In this document: positions 42,686-51,516 of the stretch, piece after piece
Numbering within the stretch: position 1 is the first letter of the stretch
How the letters are laid out: each line of letters begins with the position of its first letter
Origin: Acidobacteriota bacterium
Lineage (GTDB): Bacteria > Acidobacteriota > Blastocatellia > Pyrinomonadales > Pyrinomonadaceae
Assembly (NCBI GenBank): GCA_016716435.1
Contig: JADJWI010000008.1
Span: 873,501-937,500 of the forward strand
Length of the DNA stretch: 64,000 nucleotides
Reading direction: 5' to 3'
The notes under the pieces: model-generated
Databases searched by the model: none
Told to the model about the DNA's origin: nothing
Seen by the model: only the letters and a program-made list of their open reading frames with translations
Made by a program: the position numbers and the translations under genes

Positions 42686-45124
42686 ATGCAGGAATTTTCC
42701 GACCAGATGCCTTCCGATATTAAGCGATATCCAATGGTCCCGATCCGGGATGTTGTGATTTTTCCCTCAACTAAGGTTGCGTTCAAGATCGGCCGCCCGA
42801 GCAGCGTCCGTGCGCTTGAGCAGGCAATGGCCGGCGAACGGGACATTTTTCTTGCAACACAACACGATGCAACGATCGACGAACCCTCGGCAGACCAGAT
42901 CTACCGTGTCGGTACGCTCGGACGCATCCTGCAGGCACAGCGGCAGGAGAACGGACAGATCAAGGTCGTGGTCGAAGGCCGCGAGCGTGGACAATCTGTA
43001 AAGATCGAACAGGACGAGGACGGGATGTTCTTCGCCTACGTCCGGCGGGTACAGTCGACCGACGAATCGGGCTTCCGGACTGACGGGCTACTGCAGAAGA
43101 TCCACACACTAGTTGAGCAGTTCCTGAGAGTTTCGCCGGATGCATATACGGACGCGCTCCACGCCAGCTTGCGAGGAGTTTCGGCCTCGCACATCGCGGA
43201 TTCGATGTCGTCGCATTTGCGCATCAGCGTTGAGGAAAAGCAGGGTTTACTTGAGACCTTTTCAGTTTCGGGGCGGTTGACGCAACTGGTCGAGATCCTT
43301 GAACAAGAGATTGAAAAGCGGCAGCTTGACCGTGCGATCCACGCCCGGACCAAGAAGCAGATGGATAAGCATCAGCGTGAGTATTACCTCAACGAGCAGA
43401 TCAAGGCCATCCACAAGGAACTCGGGCGAAAGGACGAAAAAGCCGAGCTCGAAGAGCTGAAAAAGAAGGTCGAAGAATCGGGCATGACCGATGAGGCCCG
43501 CGATAAGGCGATGCAAGAGGTCGCCCGGCTTGAGGCAATGCCGCCTATGTCCGCCGAAAGCACTGTCTCGCGAACCTACATAGAATGGTTGCTGAACGTG
43601 CCGTGGAAGGACCGTTCGGAAGAGATCGACAACCTTATTGAGGCCGAACGGACGCTGAACGAAGACCACTACGGGCTAGAAAAGATCAAGGAACGCATTC
43701 TCGAATTTCTCGCCGTTCGGCAGTTGGTCAAAAATCCGAAAGGAACCATTTTGTGCTTCGTCGGTGCTCCGGGTGTCGGTAAGACGTCGCTAGGGAAGTC
43801 GATTGCCAACGCGACGGGCAGAAAGTTCATGCGGCTCGCTCTCGGCGGTGTGCATGATGAGGCGGAGATCCGCGGCCACCGCCGAACCTATATCGGTGCT
43901 CTGCCGGGCCAGATAATTCAGTTGATGAAACGTGCGGGCACGGTCAATCCGGTGATCCTGCTTGATGAGGTCGATAAGCTCGGCCGCGATTTCCGCGGCG
44001 ACCCAAGTGCGGCCCTGCTCGAAGTGCTCGATCCCGAGCAGAACGATACATTCCGCGATCATTATCTGGACGTCGATTACGACCTCTCGAACGTTTTCTT
44101 TATCGCGACGGCGAACGTGCTCCATACCATTCCGCCGGCGCTTCAGGATCGTCTTGAGACGCTTAATCTCTCCGGCTATACCGAACGCGAAAAGGTCGAG
44201 ATCGCCAAGCGTCACCTGATACCGAAGCAGTGTCTTAACAACGGTATGGACCCAGAGAAGGTGACCTTTACCGACGACGGAATTCTTGAGACGATTCGCC
44301 ACTATACCCGCGAGGCCGGCGTTCGAAGCCTAGAGAGGGAACTGAGCTCGTGCCTCCGCAAGATCGCTCGCAAGTTCGTGGTTTCTGAGTCGAAAGATGA
44401 TTTCCGCGTGGTGATCGATGCTGAGAAGGTTCGCGAGCTGCTCGGCACCATCCGTTTCCGCAAACAGGACGTTGCCCGGACGAGCGAGATCGGGCTTGTT
44501 AACGGGCTCGCCTGGACCGAGGTCGGCGGCGATGTTCTGCAGGTCGAAGCGACCTTGGTTCCCGGAAAGGGCGACGTTACGCTTACCGGTAAGCTCGGCG
44601 AGGTGATGCAGGAATCGGCTCGGGCGGCACTTACGTGTGTGCGGTCGCGGGCGGATGAGATCGGGATCGATAACAAGGAATTTCGCGAGAAAGATCTGCA
44701 CATTCACGTACCGGAAGGAGCGATCCCGAAGGACGGGCCAAGCGCGGGCATTACGATCGCGACAGCAATGGTTTCGGCATTAACGCGGCAGAAGGCCCGC
44801 CATGATGTAGCGATGACGGGTGAGATAACGCTCCGCGGCAAAGTGCTGCCGATCGGCGGAGTGAAGGAAAAGCTGTTGGCAGCACACCGGTTCGGCCTGC
44901 GAACGCTTATACTTTCGCGTGAAAATGAAAAAGACCTCGCCGACATTCCGGATGAGGTTCGTGACGAGCTAACGATAAAGCTCGTTGATACGATCGATGA
45001 GGTGCTCGCCGTCGCCATCGAGCGAGGTGAAGTAAACGAATCGGCCGTTCCGCATGTCGTTGCGGTCGTCGAGCCCGGGTCGCTCGATCAGCCTTCGTTG
45101 GGCGAAAGCACACTGACGCCATGA
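42686..45124 (+). CDS. lon: ATP-dependent Lon protease
   Basis: An 812-residue AAA+ serine protease that degrades damaged and regulatory proteins. The N-terminal LON domain is residues 1-200 (YPMVPIRDVVIFPSTKVAF), followed by a long helical linker. The AAA+ module shows Walker A GAPGVGKTS (about 359-367) and Walker B VILLDEVDKLG. The C-terminal serine-lysine protease domain has Ser686 in KDGPSAG and Lys727 in IGGVKEKLLAAHR. Length is typical. The ATG at 42686 is chosen; ATG 42707 is also possible. The last 4 bp overlap engB. Confidence 0.97.
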   Translation: MQEFSDQMPSDIKRYPMVPIRDVVIFPSTKVAFKIGRPSSVRALEQAMAGERDIFLATQHDATIDEPSADQIYRVGTLGRILQAQRQENGQIKVVVEGRERGQSVKIEQDEDGMFFAYVRRVQSTDESGFRTDGLLQKIHTLVEQFLRVSPDAYTDALHASLRGVSASHIADSMSSHLRISVEEKQGLLETFSVSGRLTQLVEILEQEIEKRQLDRAIHARTKKQMDKHQREYYLNEQIKAIHKELGRKDEKAELEELKKKVEESGMTDEARDKAMQEVARLEAMPPMSAESTVSRTYIEWLLNVPWKDRSEEIDNLIEAERTLNEDHYGLEKIKERILEFLAVRQLVKNPKGTILCFVGAPGVGKTSLGKSIANATGRKFMRLALGGVHDEAEIRGHRRTYIGALPGQIIQLMKRAGTVNPVILLDEVDKLGRDFRGDPSAALLEVLDPEQNDTFRDHYLDVDYDLSNVFFIATANVLHTIPPALQDRLETLNLSGYTEREKVEIAKRHLIPKQCLNNGMDPEKVTFTDDGILETIRHYTREAGVRSLERELSSCLRKIARKFVVSESKDDFRVVIDAEKVRELLGTIRFRKQDVARTSEIGLVNGLAWTEVGGDVLQVEATLVPGKGDVTLTGKLGEVMQESARAALTCVRSRADEIGIDNKEFREKDLHIHVPEGAIPKDGPSAGITIATAMVSALTRQKARHDVAMTGEITLRGKVLPIGGVKEKLLAAHRFGLRTLILSRENEKDLADIPDEVRDELTIKLVDTIDEVLAVAIERGEVNESAVPHVVAVVEPGSLDQPSLGESTLTP

Positions 45125-45702
45125 GAATCGCCTCGGCCGACTTCGTCAAGAGCGCCTTTGATGCCACGCATCTGACGACCGACGGCCTGCCGGAAATTGC
45201 TTTTCTCGGCAGGTCGAACGTCGGCAAATCCTCATTACTCAATTCGCTTCTGTTGCGTAAAGGCCTTGCCCGTACGTCCCGAACCCCGGGACGGACGCAA
45301 AGCATCAACTATTTCCTAATTAACTCGGCGTTCTACTTTGTTGACCTTCCGGGCTACGGCTATGCGAAGGTGCCGAAGGCGATGCGGCAGGAATGGGGTA
45401 AGCTCGCCGGTGATTATCTTTCAACCCGGAAAGAACTTGCTCTCTGCGTGCAGCTCGTCGATTCGCGTCATAAGCCCTCAGAACTCGATATCGAGCTTTT
45501 TGATTGGCTGGTCGAGAACGGCCGCGAGCATATCGTCGTCGCCACAAAATCCGACAAACTTTCGGCGAACAAATTGAATCAGAGCCTCAAGCTGATCAAG
45601 GAAACGCTCGGTGATGCCGAGATCCTCGCCTACTCTTCGGAGACGGGGAAAGGCCGGGAGAAGCTCTGGGCGAGAATTTCCGCAGCGGTTGGAAAATTGT
45701 GA
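45121..45702 (+). CDS. engB: Ribosome-biogenesis GTPase EngB/YihA
   Basis: A 193-residue GTPase needed for 50S assembly and cell-cycle progression. The G1 loop is GRSNVGKSSLLN, the switch segment is SRTPGRTQSINYF, G3 is FVDLPGYGYAKV, and the G4 motif TKSD is present (VATKSDKLS). It overlaps lon by 4 bp (ATGA), so the two are translationally coupled. Confidence 0.96.
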   Translation: MRIASADFVKSAFDATHLTTDGLPEIAFLGRSNVGKSSLLNSLLLRKGLARTSRTPGRTQSINYFLINSAFYFVDLPGYGYAKVPKAMRQEWGKLAGDYLSTRKELALCVQLVDSRHKPSELDIELFDWLVENGREHIVVATKSDKLSANKLNQSLKLIKETLGDAEILAYSSETGKGREKLWARISAAVGKL

Positions 45703-45770
45703 AAAAAATATTTGCTTTCTATCGCTGAATGGTGTAAATAATAGTTTATTCCTTGATCCTAAAGGTTACC

Positions 45771-45792
45771 GCGGATTTGTTCTCCGCTTTTT
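45771..45792 (+). terminator. Weak intrinsic terminator after engB
   Basis: GCGGA (45771-45775) pairs with TCCGC (45783-45787) around TTTGTTC, then five T residues. The stem is only five to six pairs. It falls 69 bp past the engB stop and 137 bp before rho. The rest of this gap contains no gene and only a small GCCGCCTTGCGGC hairpin near 45842. Confidence 0.5.
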
Positions 45793-45928
45793 CTTACATA
45801 ACTGCGTTCATTTCCATACGAAACCTCCGTGTAAATAAAGTTGCCGCCTTGCGGCGCATCCACCCGGAAACCTCAAACCGGAACTCGTTGGGTTAGCGAA
45901 CATTGATACCATACTCTGCTAAAAAATA

Positions 45929-47344
45929 ATGGCAACCAAAACTACCACCACCCGCAAGGGTAAATCGGCCGCAAAGGACGAGACTCTCTCAGATCCGGAA
46001 TCGGTTGAAGTAATTGAATCGGAAAATCCGGAAGGGGAAACGGAAGCTCCCGCAAAGGAAAGACCGGCGTCAAACAACAGCACAAACGGCGAAGTGCTCA
46101 ACCTCGCCAATCTCAAGGATTTGTCGATCAGCGAACTAACGCATATCGCTAAAGAGATGGGCATTGAGGGCGCGACCGGGCTGCGCAAGCAAGAATTGAT
46201 CTTTAAGCTGCTCGCCGCACAAACGGAAAAGAGTGGCCTGATCTTTTCGGCGGGCGTTCTCGAAACGCTGCCGGATGGCTTCGGCTTCCTTCGCGCACCT
46301 GAATACAACTATCTACCGGGCCCCGACGATATTTACGTCAGCCCCTCGCAGATCCGCAAATTCGACCTCCGCACCGGTGATACGGTTTCCGGGCAGATCC
46401 GCCCGCCGAAGGAAGGTGAGCGTTACTTTGCCCTGATCAAGGTCGAGGCTATCAATTTCGAAGCTCCCGAGACCTCGCGGGAGAAGATCTTTTTCGACAA
46501 CCTGACGCCGCTTTATCCTGACGAAATGCTCAAGATGGAGACGACGGCTGACAACATTTCAGCTCGCGTCCTTGATCTTGTAACGCCGATCGGAAAAGGA
46601 CAGCGTGCGTTGATCGTGGCACCGCCGCGGACCGGTAAGACGATGCTTCTTCAGACCGTGGCCAACTCCATTACGGAGAACCACCCGGAAGTGACCCTTA
46701 TCGTTCTGCTCATCGACGAACGTCCGGAAGAGGTCACCGACATGCAGCGTTCGGTCAGGGGCGAGGTCATCTCCTCAACCTTTGACGAGCCGCCGACCAG
46801 GCACGTACAGGTGGCCGACATGGTCATCGAAAAAGCGAAGCGGCTCGTAGAGCACAAGCGCGATGTTGTTATTCTGCTCGATTCGATAACTCGCCTTGCC
46901 CGTGCCCATAACTCGGTCGTTCCGCCTTCGGGCAAGATCCTCTCGGGCGGTATCGATTCGAACGCACTTCAGCGTCCGAAGCGCTTCTTTGGAGCGGCAC
47001 GTAATATCGAAGAAGGCGGCTCGCTGACAATCATCGCGACGGCCCTAATTGATACGGGTTCGCGAATGGACGACGTTATCTTCGAGGAATTCAAGGGTAC
47101 AGGTAACTCCGAGATTCACCTCGACAGGCGGCTTTCGGACAAGCGGCTCTTCCCGGCGATCGACCTCCAGCGGTCCGGAACGCGAAAAGAAGAGCTTTTG
47201 CTCAGCAAGGAAGACCTAAACCGGATCTGGGTCATGCGGCGTGTGCTCAACCCGCTTTCGCCGGTCGAACAGATGGAGGTGGTGCTCGAACGCCTTGGCA
47301 AGACCAAGAAGAACGCCGAGTTCCTCGCCTCGATGCAGACTTAG
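45929..47344 (+). CDS. rho: Transcription termination factor Rho
   Basis: A 471-residue hexameric RNA helicase. An N-terminal extension of about 60 residues is acidic and polar (KGKSAAKDETLSDPESVEV). It precedes the Rho N-terminal fold (LNLANLKDLSISELTHIAKEMGI), the cold-shock-like RNA-binding domain (SGVLETLPDGFGFLRAPEYNYL) and the ATPase core with Walker A APPRTGKTMLLQ and Walker B VVILLDSITRLARAHN. All family signatures are in place. An intrinsic terminator built from heptamer repeats follows at once. Confidence 0.97.
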   Translation: MATKTTTTRKGKSAAKDETLSDPESVEVIESENPEGETEAPAKERPASNNSTNGEVLNLANLKDLSISELTHIAKEMGIEGATGLRKQELIFKLLAAQTEKSGLIFSAGVLETLPDGFGFLRAPEYNYLPGPDDIYVSPSQIRKFDLRTGDTVSGQIRPPKEGERYFALIKVEAINFEAPETSREKIFFDNLTPLYPDEMLKMETTADNISARVLDLVTPIGKGQRALIVAPPRTGKTMLLQTVANSITENHPEVTLIVLLIDERPEEVTDMQRSVRGEVISSTFDEPPTRHVQVADMVIEKAKRLVEHKRDVVILLDSITRLARAHNSVVPPSGKILSGGIDSNALQRPKRFFGAARNIEEGGSLTIIATALIDTGSRMDDVIFEEFKGTGNSEIHLDRRLSDKRLFPAIDLQRSGTRKEELLLSKEDLNRIWVMRRVLNPLSPVEQMEVVLERLGKTKKNAEFLASMQT

Positions 47345-47349
47345 TAGAC

Positions 47350-47433
47350 GTCAGTTGTCAGTTGTCGGTTGTCAGCAGTCGGTTTCGGAGTTTTTCTGAC
47401 AACTGGCGGCTGGCAACCGACAACTGTTTTTTT
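47350..47433 (+). terminator. Heptamer-repeat hairpin forming an intrinsic terminator between rho and glgA
   Basis: Five 7-bp tandem units of the GTCRGTT type lie at 47350-47384 (GTCAGTT, GTCAGTT, GTCGGTT, GTCAGCA, GTCGGTT). Their reverse-complement occurs at 47397-47426. An 18-bp stem (47359-47376 with 47409-47426, one G-U pair) is followed by seven T residues. Rho's own gene thus ends at a Rho-independent site, placed directly before the glgA ATG. Confidence 0.85.
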
Positions 47434-48859
47434 ATGCGTGTAGCTGTCATTTCCGCGGAAGCGGTGCCTTATTCCAAGACCGGCGGGCTCGGCGATGTGG
47501 CCGGTGCCTTGCCGAAGGCATTGAAGGCGGTCGGCGTCGATTCGGTGCTGATAACGCCTTGTTATTGGCAAACAAAAGGAGAGCACCTCTGGAAAACGGC
47601 GATCGACGACCTTTTCGTCGATTGGCGTGGCGGCACCTACCACGCAAAGGCATTCTACAGCGAGGCGAACGGCTCACCGACCTTTCTCATCGATGCCCCG
47701 TCGCTATTCCACCGCGACTCGATCTACGGCTATCGCGAAGACCACGAGCGATTTGCGTTCTTTAACCATGCGGCTCTGACGCTCTTAAAACGCATCGGCC
47801 CGCCGCCGGACATCATTCATCTTAATGACTGGCACTGCGGCTTCGGTGCTGTGGAGCTTGCATCCTTGCGTCGGCGTGACGAATATTGGCGGCGAACGCG
47901 GACGGTTTTCTCGATCCACAACATGGCATATCAGGGCGGCTTCGGAAGCGAGGACCTCTGGAAGTTCGGTTTTGGGAGCGAGTTCGCCCGAAATGCATTC
48001 GCCTCTAACGGCCACGCATCGGCGATGAAAGCCGGGCTTGAAACCTCCGATATGCTCTCGACCGTCTCGCGGCGATATGCACATGAGATACAGACGCCTG
48101 AGTTCGGATATGGGCTAGACTGGCTGACGCGGCAGCGGGCCGGCCGCCTTGTCGGGATAACCAACGGCGTCGATTTCGACGTCTGGAATCCGGCGACCGA
48201 CCCTGAGCTTCCCGCCAACTACGATATTAACGACATGAGCGGAAAGGCCGAGTGCAAGCGGCAGCTTCTCGACCGTTTCGGTTTGCCGCAAGACCTTGAG
48301 CGTCCGGTAATTGCTATCGTAACGCGTCTTACAGGACAGAAGGGCATCGAGCTGATCCAACAGGCGGCGGGCGACATTCTCGCGACCGGGGCATTCTTCA
48401 TCGCACTCGGCTCGGGTGAGAAGCAGTATGAGAATTTCCTCCAGCGGCTTCGCGACGTTGCCCCTAGGCAGGTCGGCGTTTATGTCGGTTACAGCGAACC
48501 GCTCGCCCATCAGATCGAGGCTGGTGCGGATATTTTCTTGATGCCGTCGCGATTCGAGCCCTGCGGGCTGAATCAGATGTATTCGCTCCGTTACGGGACG
48601 ATCCCGGTCGTTCGGGCGGTCGGCGGGCTTGATGATACGGTCGAGAACTTCGACGCCGTAACGGGCCGTGGCAACGGGTTCAAGTTTCACGCCTTTCCGT
48701 GCCGACAGGTTCGTCGAGCGGATCTATGAAGCACTTTTCGCATATGCCGATCCGGTGATGCGGGGCCGCATTCGCCGCAACGGAATGGCGATAGATAATT
48801 CGTGGGAAAACGCCGCCCGCAAATACGTTGACCTTTACCGCATGACGCTTTCCATCTAA
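47434..48859 (+). CDS. glgA: Glycogen synthase, reading frame split by a +1 shift near 48697
   Basis: An ADP-glucose-dependent GT5 enzyme that extends glycogen. From ATG 47434 the frame runs to about 48693 with KTGGLGDVAGALPKAL (ADP-glucose site), LNDWHCGFGA and FSIHNMAYQGGF. The C-terminal domain has PSRFEPCGLNQMYSLRYGTIPVV. It then shifts: the protein should read KFHAF-RADRFVERIYEALFAYADP, and the rest lies in the next frame and ends at 48859. One extra C in the CTTTCC run at 48694-48698 explains the break; the first frame stops at 48729. All other parts are intact, so this may be a sequencing error, a phase-variable site or a recent inactivation. The stop overlaps the next gene's ATG. Confidence 0.88.
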
Positions 48860-49422
48860 TGTTTGCTTTCAAGATCGATAACGATGTTGAACTAACTCTC
48901 CCGCAGATGCACCATGCGGAGGAACTGGCGGCGGTCGTTCGAGATAACCTCGATCGGCTCCAACCCTGGATGCCGTGGGCTGTCGACGACTACTCGCTCG
49001 AACACGCTAAGCAGTTCGTCTTTCGGACGCTCGACGAATTCTCCCAGGTCGGCCGTTTCGATGCTCTGATCCTTTACCGTGGGCGGTTCGTTGGAACCAT
49101 CGGTTTTCATCATCTGGACACGACCAACAAGATGGCGTCGGTCGGTTATTGGATCACCCGCGAGCTTGAGGGAAAGGGCGTCGTCACGAAATGCTCGCGT
49201 GTCGTTATCAACTATCTTTTTGATACAATGGGACTTAACCGGGTGCAGATCAACTGCAATGTCGAGAACCTTCGGAGCCGTGTGATACCTGAAAGGCTAG
49301 GGTTCACGCTGGAAGGAACTCTGCGCGAGGTCGAATATTTGGACGGCAGATTTGGCGATTGGGCGGTATATTCGATGTTAAAACGCGAATGGGAAGCGAA
49401 CGGCCGAGCATCCGGAAATTGA
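48859..49422 (+). CDS. GNAT-family N-acetyltransferase, RimJ/RimL type
   Basis: A 187-residue acetyltransferase. The order of motifs is typical of the RimJ/RimL/YdaF group: LDRLQPWMPWAVDDYSLEHAKQFV, GTIGFHHLDTTNKMASVGYWITRELEGKGVVTKCSRVVINYLFD (acetyl-CoA loop), and LNRVQINCNVENLRSRVIPERLGFTLEGTLREVEYLDGRFGDWAVYSMLKREW. Members acetylate ribosomal-protein N-termini or small molecules; the substrate here is unknown. ATG 48859 shares a base with the glgA stop codon and ends 1 bp before purA. Confidence 0.9.
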   Translation: MFAFKIDNDVELTLPQMHHAEELAAVVRDNLDRLQPWMPWAVDDYSLEHAKQFVFRTLDEFSQVGRFDALILYRGRFVGTIGFHHLDTTNKMASVGYWITRELEGKGVVTKCSRVVINYLFDTMGLNRVQINCNVENLRSRVIPERLGFTLEGTLREVEYLDGRFGDWAVYSMLKREWEANGRASGN

Positions 49423-49423
49423 T

Positions 49424-50734
49424 ATGATAATCGTAATTATTGGCGCCCAATGGGGCGATGAGGGCAAGGGAAAGGTCGTTGACCTGCTGGCGGAACGCTT
49501 TGATATCGTTTCGCGTTATCAGGGCGGGCACAATGCCGGCCACAGCGTTTACGTCGGCGACCGGGCTTTTGTGCTTCGGCTTCTTCCTTCGGGGATAATC
49601 CATCCGGACAAGACGTGTGTGCTCGGGAATGGAATGGTCATCGACCCGAAGGCTTTCTTCGAAGAGGTCGACCAGATCGCCGAAAAGGGCGTCGAGGTCT
49701 CGCCCGAACGGCTGAAGGTCTCAAGCCGGGCGCACCTGATAATGCCCTATCACCGGGCACTTGACCATACCTCGGAAGAACGGCTTGGCAACGAAAAGAT
49801 CGGCACGACGCTCCGCGGCATCGGGCCTGCGTATGAGGACAAAGCGGGCCGGCGAGGTATTCGCGTTGCCGATGCGATGTCGCCGGAGATCTTGAAGCTC
49901 AGGATCGAGCGGAACCTTGAGGAAGCAAACCGGATAATCGTTCTTTTCGGCAATCAGCCGCTGAGGGCCGATGAAATACTGGCTGAGATATCGCCTTTGG
50001 TCGAGCGGTTGCGGCCGTTCGTTTGCGAGACCTCACATTTTCTAGCCGAGGCTCGCAAGGCCAAGAAGAAGATACTGCTCGAGGGAGCGCAGGCGACGCT
50101 GCTCGACGTTGACCACGGGACGTATCCATACGTAACGTCGTCGAACCCGACGGCTGGCGGTGCCTCGGTCGGAGCGGGCATTCCGCCGCACCACATCACG
50201 GGAGTCTTGGGAATTGTTCGGACTTACGCAACACGCGTAGGTGAAGGGCCGTTCCCAACGGAGATGCTCGACACCGAGGAGCCGATCGCTCACATCATCC
50301 GCGAACGCGGGAACGAATATGGTTCGGTCACCAAGCGGCCGCGGCGATGCGGATGGTTTGACGCGGTCGCGACGCGATATGCCGCCGAGCTCAACGGCTT
50401 TGATTCAATCGCACTTACAAAGCTCGATGTGCTCGACGAACTCGATGAGATCAAGGTCTGTGTCGGTTACACGATCAATGGCGAACGCGTTGATACCTTT
50501 CCCGCCGTCTCGCATGACCTGCGGCAGATCGAGCCGATCTATGAAACGCTCCCGGGCTGGAAGAGCGATACGCTCGGAACTACCGAGTTTGACGAGCTGC
50601 CTGAGAATGCCCAAAACTACGTTCGCTTTCTTTCAGACCGGGTCGGTGTTGAGATCGGACTGATCTCGACCGGGCCGGAACGCGACCAGACGATCATTTT
50701 GAAGGAATCAGTAATGGAGGGCTGGTTCGCATAG
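49424..50734 (+). CDS. purA: Adenylosuccinate synthetase
   Basis: Condenses IMP with aspartate using GTP, first committed step to AMP. The GTP loop GAQWGDEGKGKVVD (about 7-20) and the active-site GGHNAGHSV (about 36-44) are conserved, as are the IMP-binding QATLLDVDHGTYPYVTSSNPTAGGA and ITKLDVLD-type guanine-binding segment (TKLDVLDELDEI). The 436 residues are the normal length. It follows the GNAT gene directly. Confidence 0.97.
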   Translation: MIIVIIGAQWGDEGKGKVVDLLAERFDIVSRYQGGHNAGHSVYVGDRAFVLRLLPSGIIHPDKTCVLGNGMVIDPKAFFEEVDQIAEKGVEVSPERLKVSSRAHLIMPYHRALDHTSEERLGNEKIGTTLRGIGPAYEDKAGRRGIRVADAMSPEILKLRIERNLEEANRIIVLFGNQPLRADEILAEISPLVERLRPFVCETSHFLAEARKAKKKILLEGAQATLLDVDHGTYPYVTSSNPTAGGASVGAGIPPHHITGVLGIVRTYATRVGEGPFPTEMLDTEEPIAHIIRERGNEYGSVTKRPRRCGWFDAVATRYAAELNGFDSIALTKLDVLDELDEIKVCVGYTINGERVDTFPAVSHDLRQIEPIYETLPGWKSDTLGTTEFDELPENAQNYVRFLSDRVGVEIGLISTGPERDQTIILKESVMEGWFA

Positions 50735-50801
50735 GTTATTTTTCCGGAGTTCGGGGCCGTTTTCTGGTACCATTATCCGGATCGAAAGCTTAGGAGGGTC
50801 A

Positions 50802-51122
50802 ATGAAAAACCTAAAGAACTTAATGCTCGTTCTCGGCCTTGCCATCGGACTCGGGCTTGCTTGCGGAGGCGGCGATCCTGTGCCGCAGGCCTATCAAGGA
50901 GACTGGATCGGAACTGACGGTTCAACGATCTACATGTATGGCGACGGCAAGGCTGGCTTCAAGGTCGGCGGAAAATCGGTGGATGGCGGCGGAGCAGAGA
51001 TCGACAACGCCGCGAAGACACTCACCATTTCGCTCTTTGGTATCAGTCAAACCTGGAAGATCGACGAGGAACCGGCCGACGGCGAAATGAAGCTGAGCGG
51101 TGTCGTTTACCGGCGGAATTAG
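50802..51122 (+). CDS. Small lipoprotein, unknown
   Basis: A 106-residue protein with a lipoprotein signal peptide ending LGLAC (lipobox about 18-22). The mature part starts GGGDPVPQAYQGDWIGTDGSTIYMYGDGKAGFKVGGKSVDGGG and ends in KLSGVVYRRN. It has the alternating pattern of a small beta-barrel or lipocalin-like fold. AGGAGG lies 5 bp before the ATG. It is 67 bp after purA. No function is known. Confidence 0.75.
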   Translation: MKNLKNLMLVLGLAIGLGLACGGGDPVPQAYQGDWIGTDGSTIYMYGDGKAGFKVGGKSVDGGGAEIDNAAKTLTISLFGISQTWKIDEEPADGEMKLSGVVYRRN

Positions 51123-51248
51123 AGTCGGCACTTTCCAACCGATGACGCGGCCTGGACGAAACAACCGGAGCCTTCGCGCTCTTTTAGGTGAACTTGCCTT
51201 AGATCACTCGAATAGGTAGAATTTTCAATTCGGCCCGAGCGGCCGTAT

Positions 51249-51324
51249 GGTCCGATAGCTCAGTCGGTAGAGCAAATGGCTTTTAACCATTGGGTCCCAG
51301 GTTCGAGTCCTGGTCGGATCACCA
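51249..51324 (+). tRNA. tRNA-Lys (anticodon TTT)
   Basis: Acceptor GGTCCGA pairs with TCGGATC (one G-T wobble). The D-stem is GCTC/GAGC. The anticodon stem AATGG/CCATT has loop CTTTTAA (anticodon TTT), the T-arm is CCAGG-TTCGAGT-CCTGG, discriminator A, and the 3' CCA is encoded. Length 76 including CCA. Confidence 0.97.
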
Positions 51325-51331
51325 GATTCAC

Positions 51332-51361
51332 AAAGGCACGTCTTCACGGCGTGCCTTTTTT
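51332..51361 (+). terminator. Intrinsic terminator of the tRNA-Lys transcript
   Basis: AAAGGCACG (51332-51340) pairs with CGTGCCTTT (51350-51358) around TCTTCACGG, then T residues to 51361. It lies 8 bp after the tRNA. No gene is seen between it and the 3' end of the GT39-like gene at 51517. Confidence 0.9.
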
Positions 51362-51516
51362 GCCGCAATCCCTCCATTACCGACGTTCGAGGGTCATCGG
51401 CAAGCCTGAATACATCAAATGGCAATCGGGTTTCTCAAATCCAAATCTGCCGATAGAGAGCCCGGAATCGTCAATTGTACCCAAGAGCAAAATGCGGGCA
51501 CCGCGGAGTTCGATGA

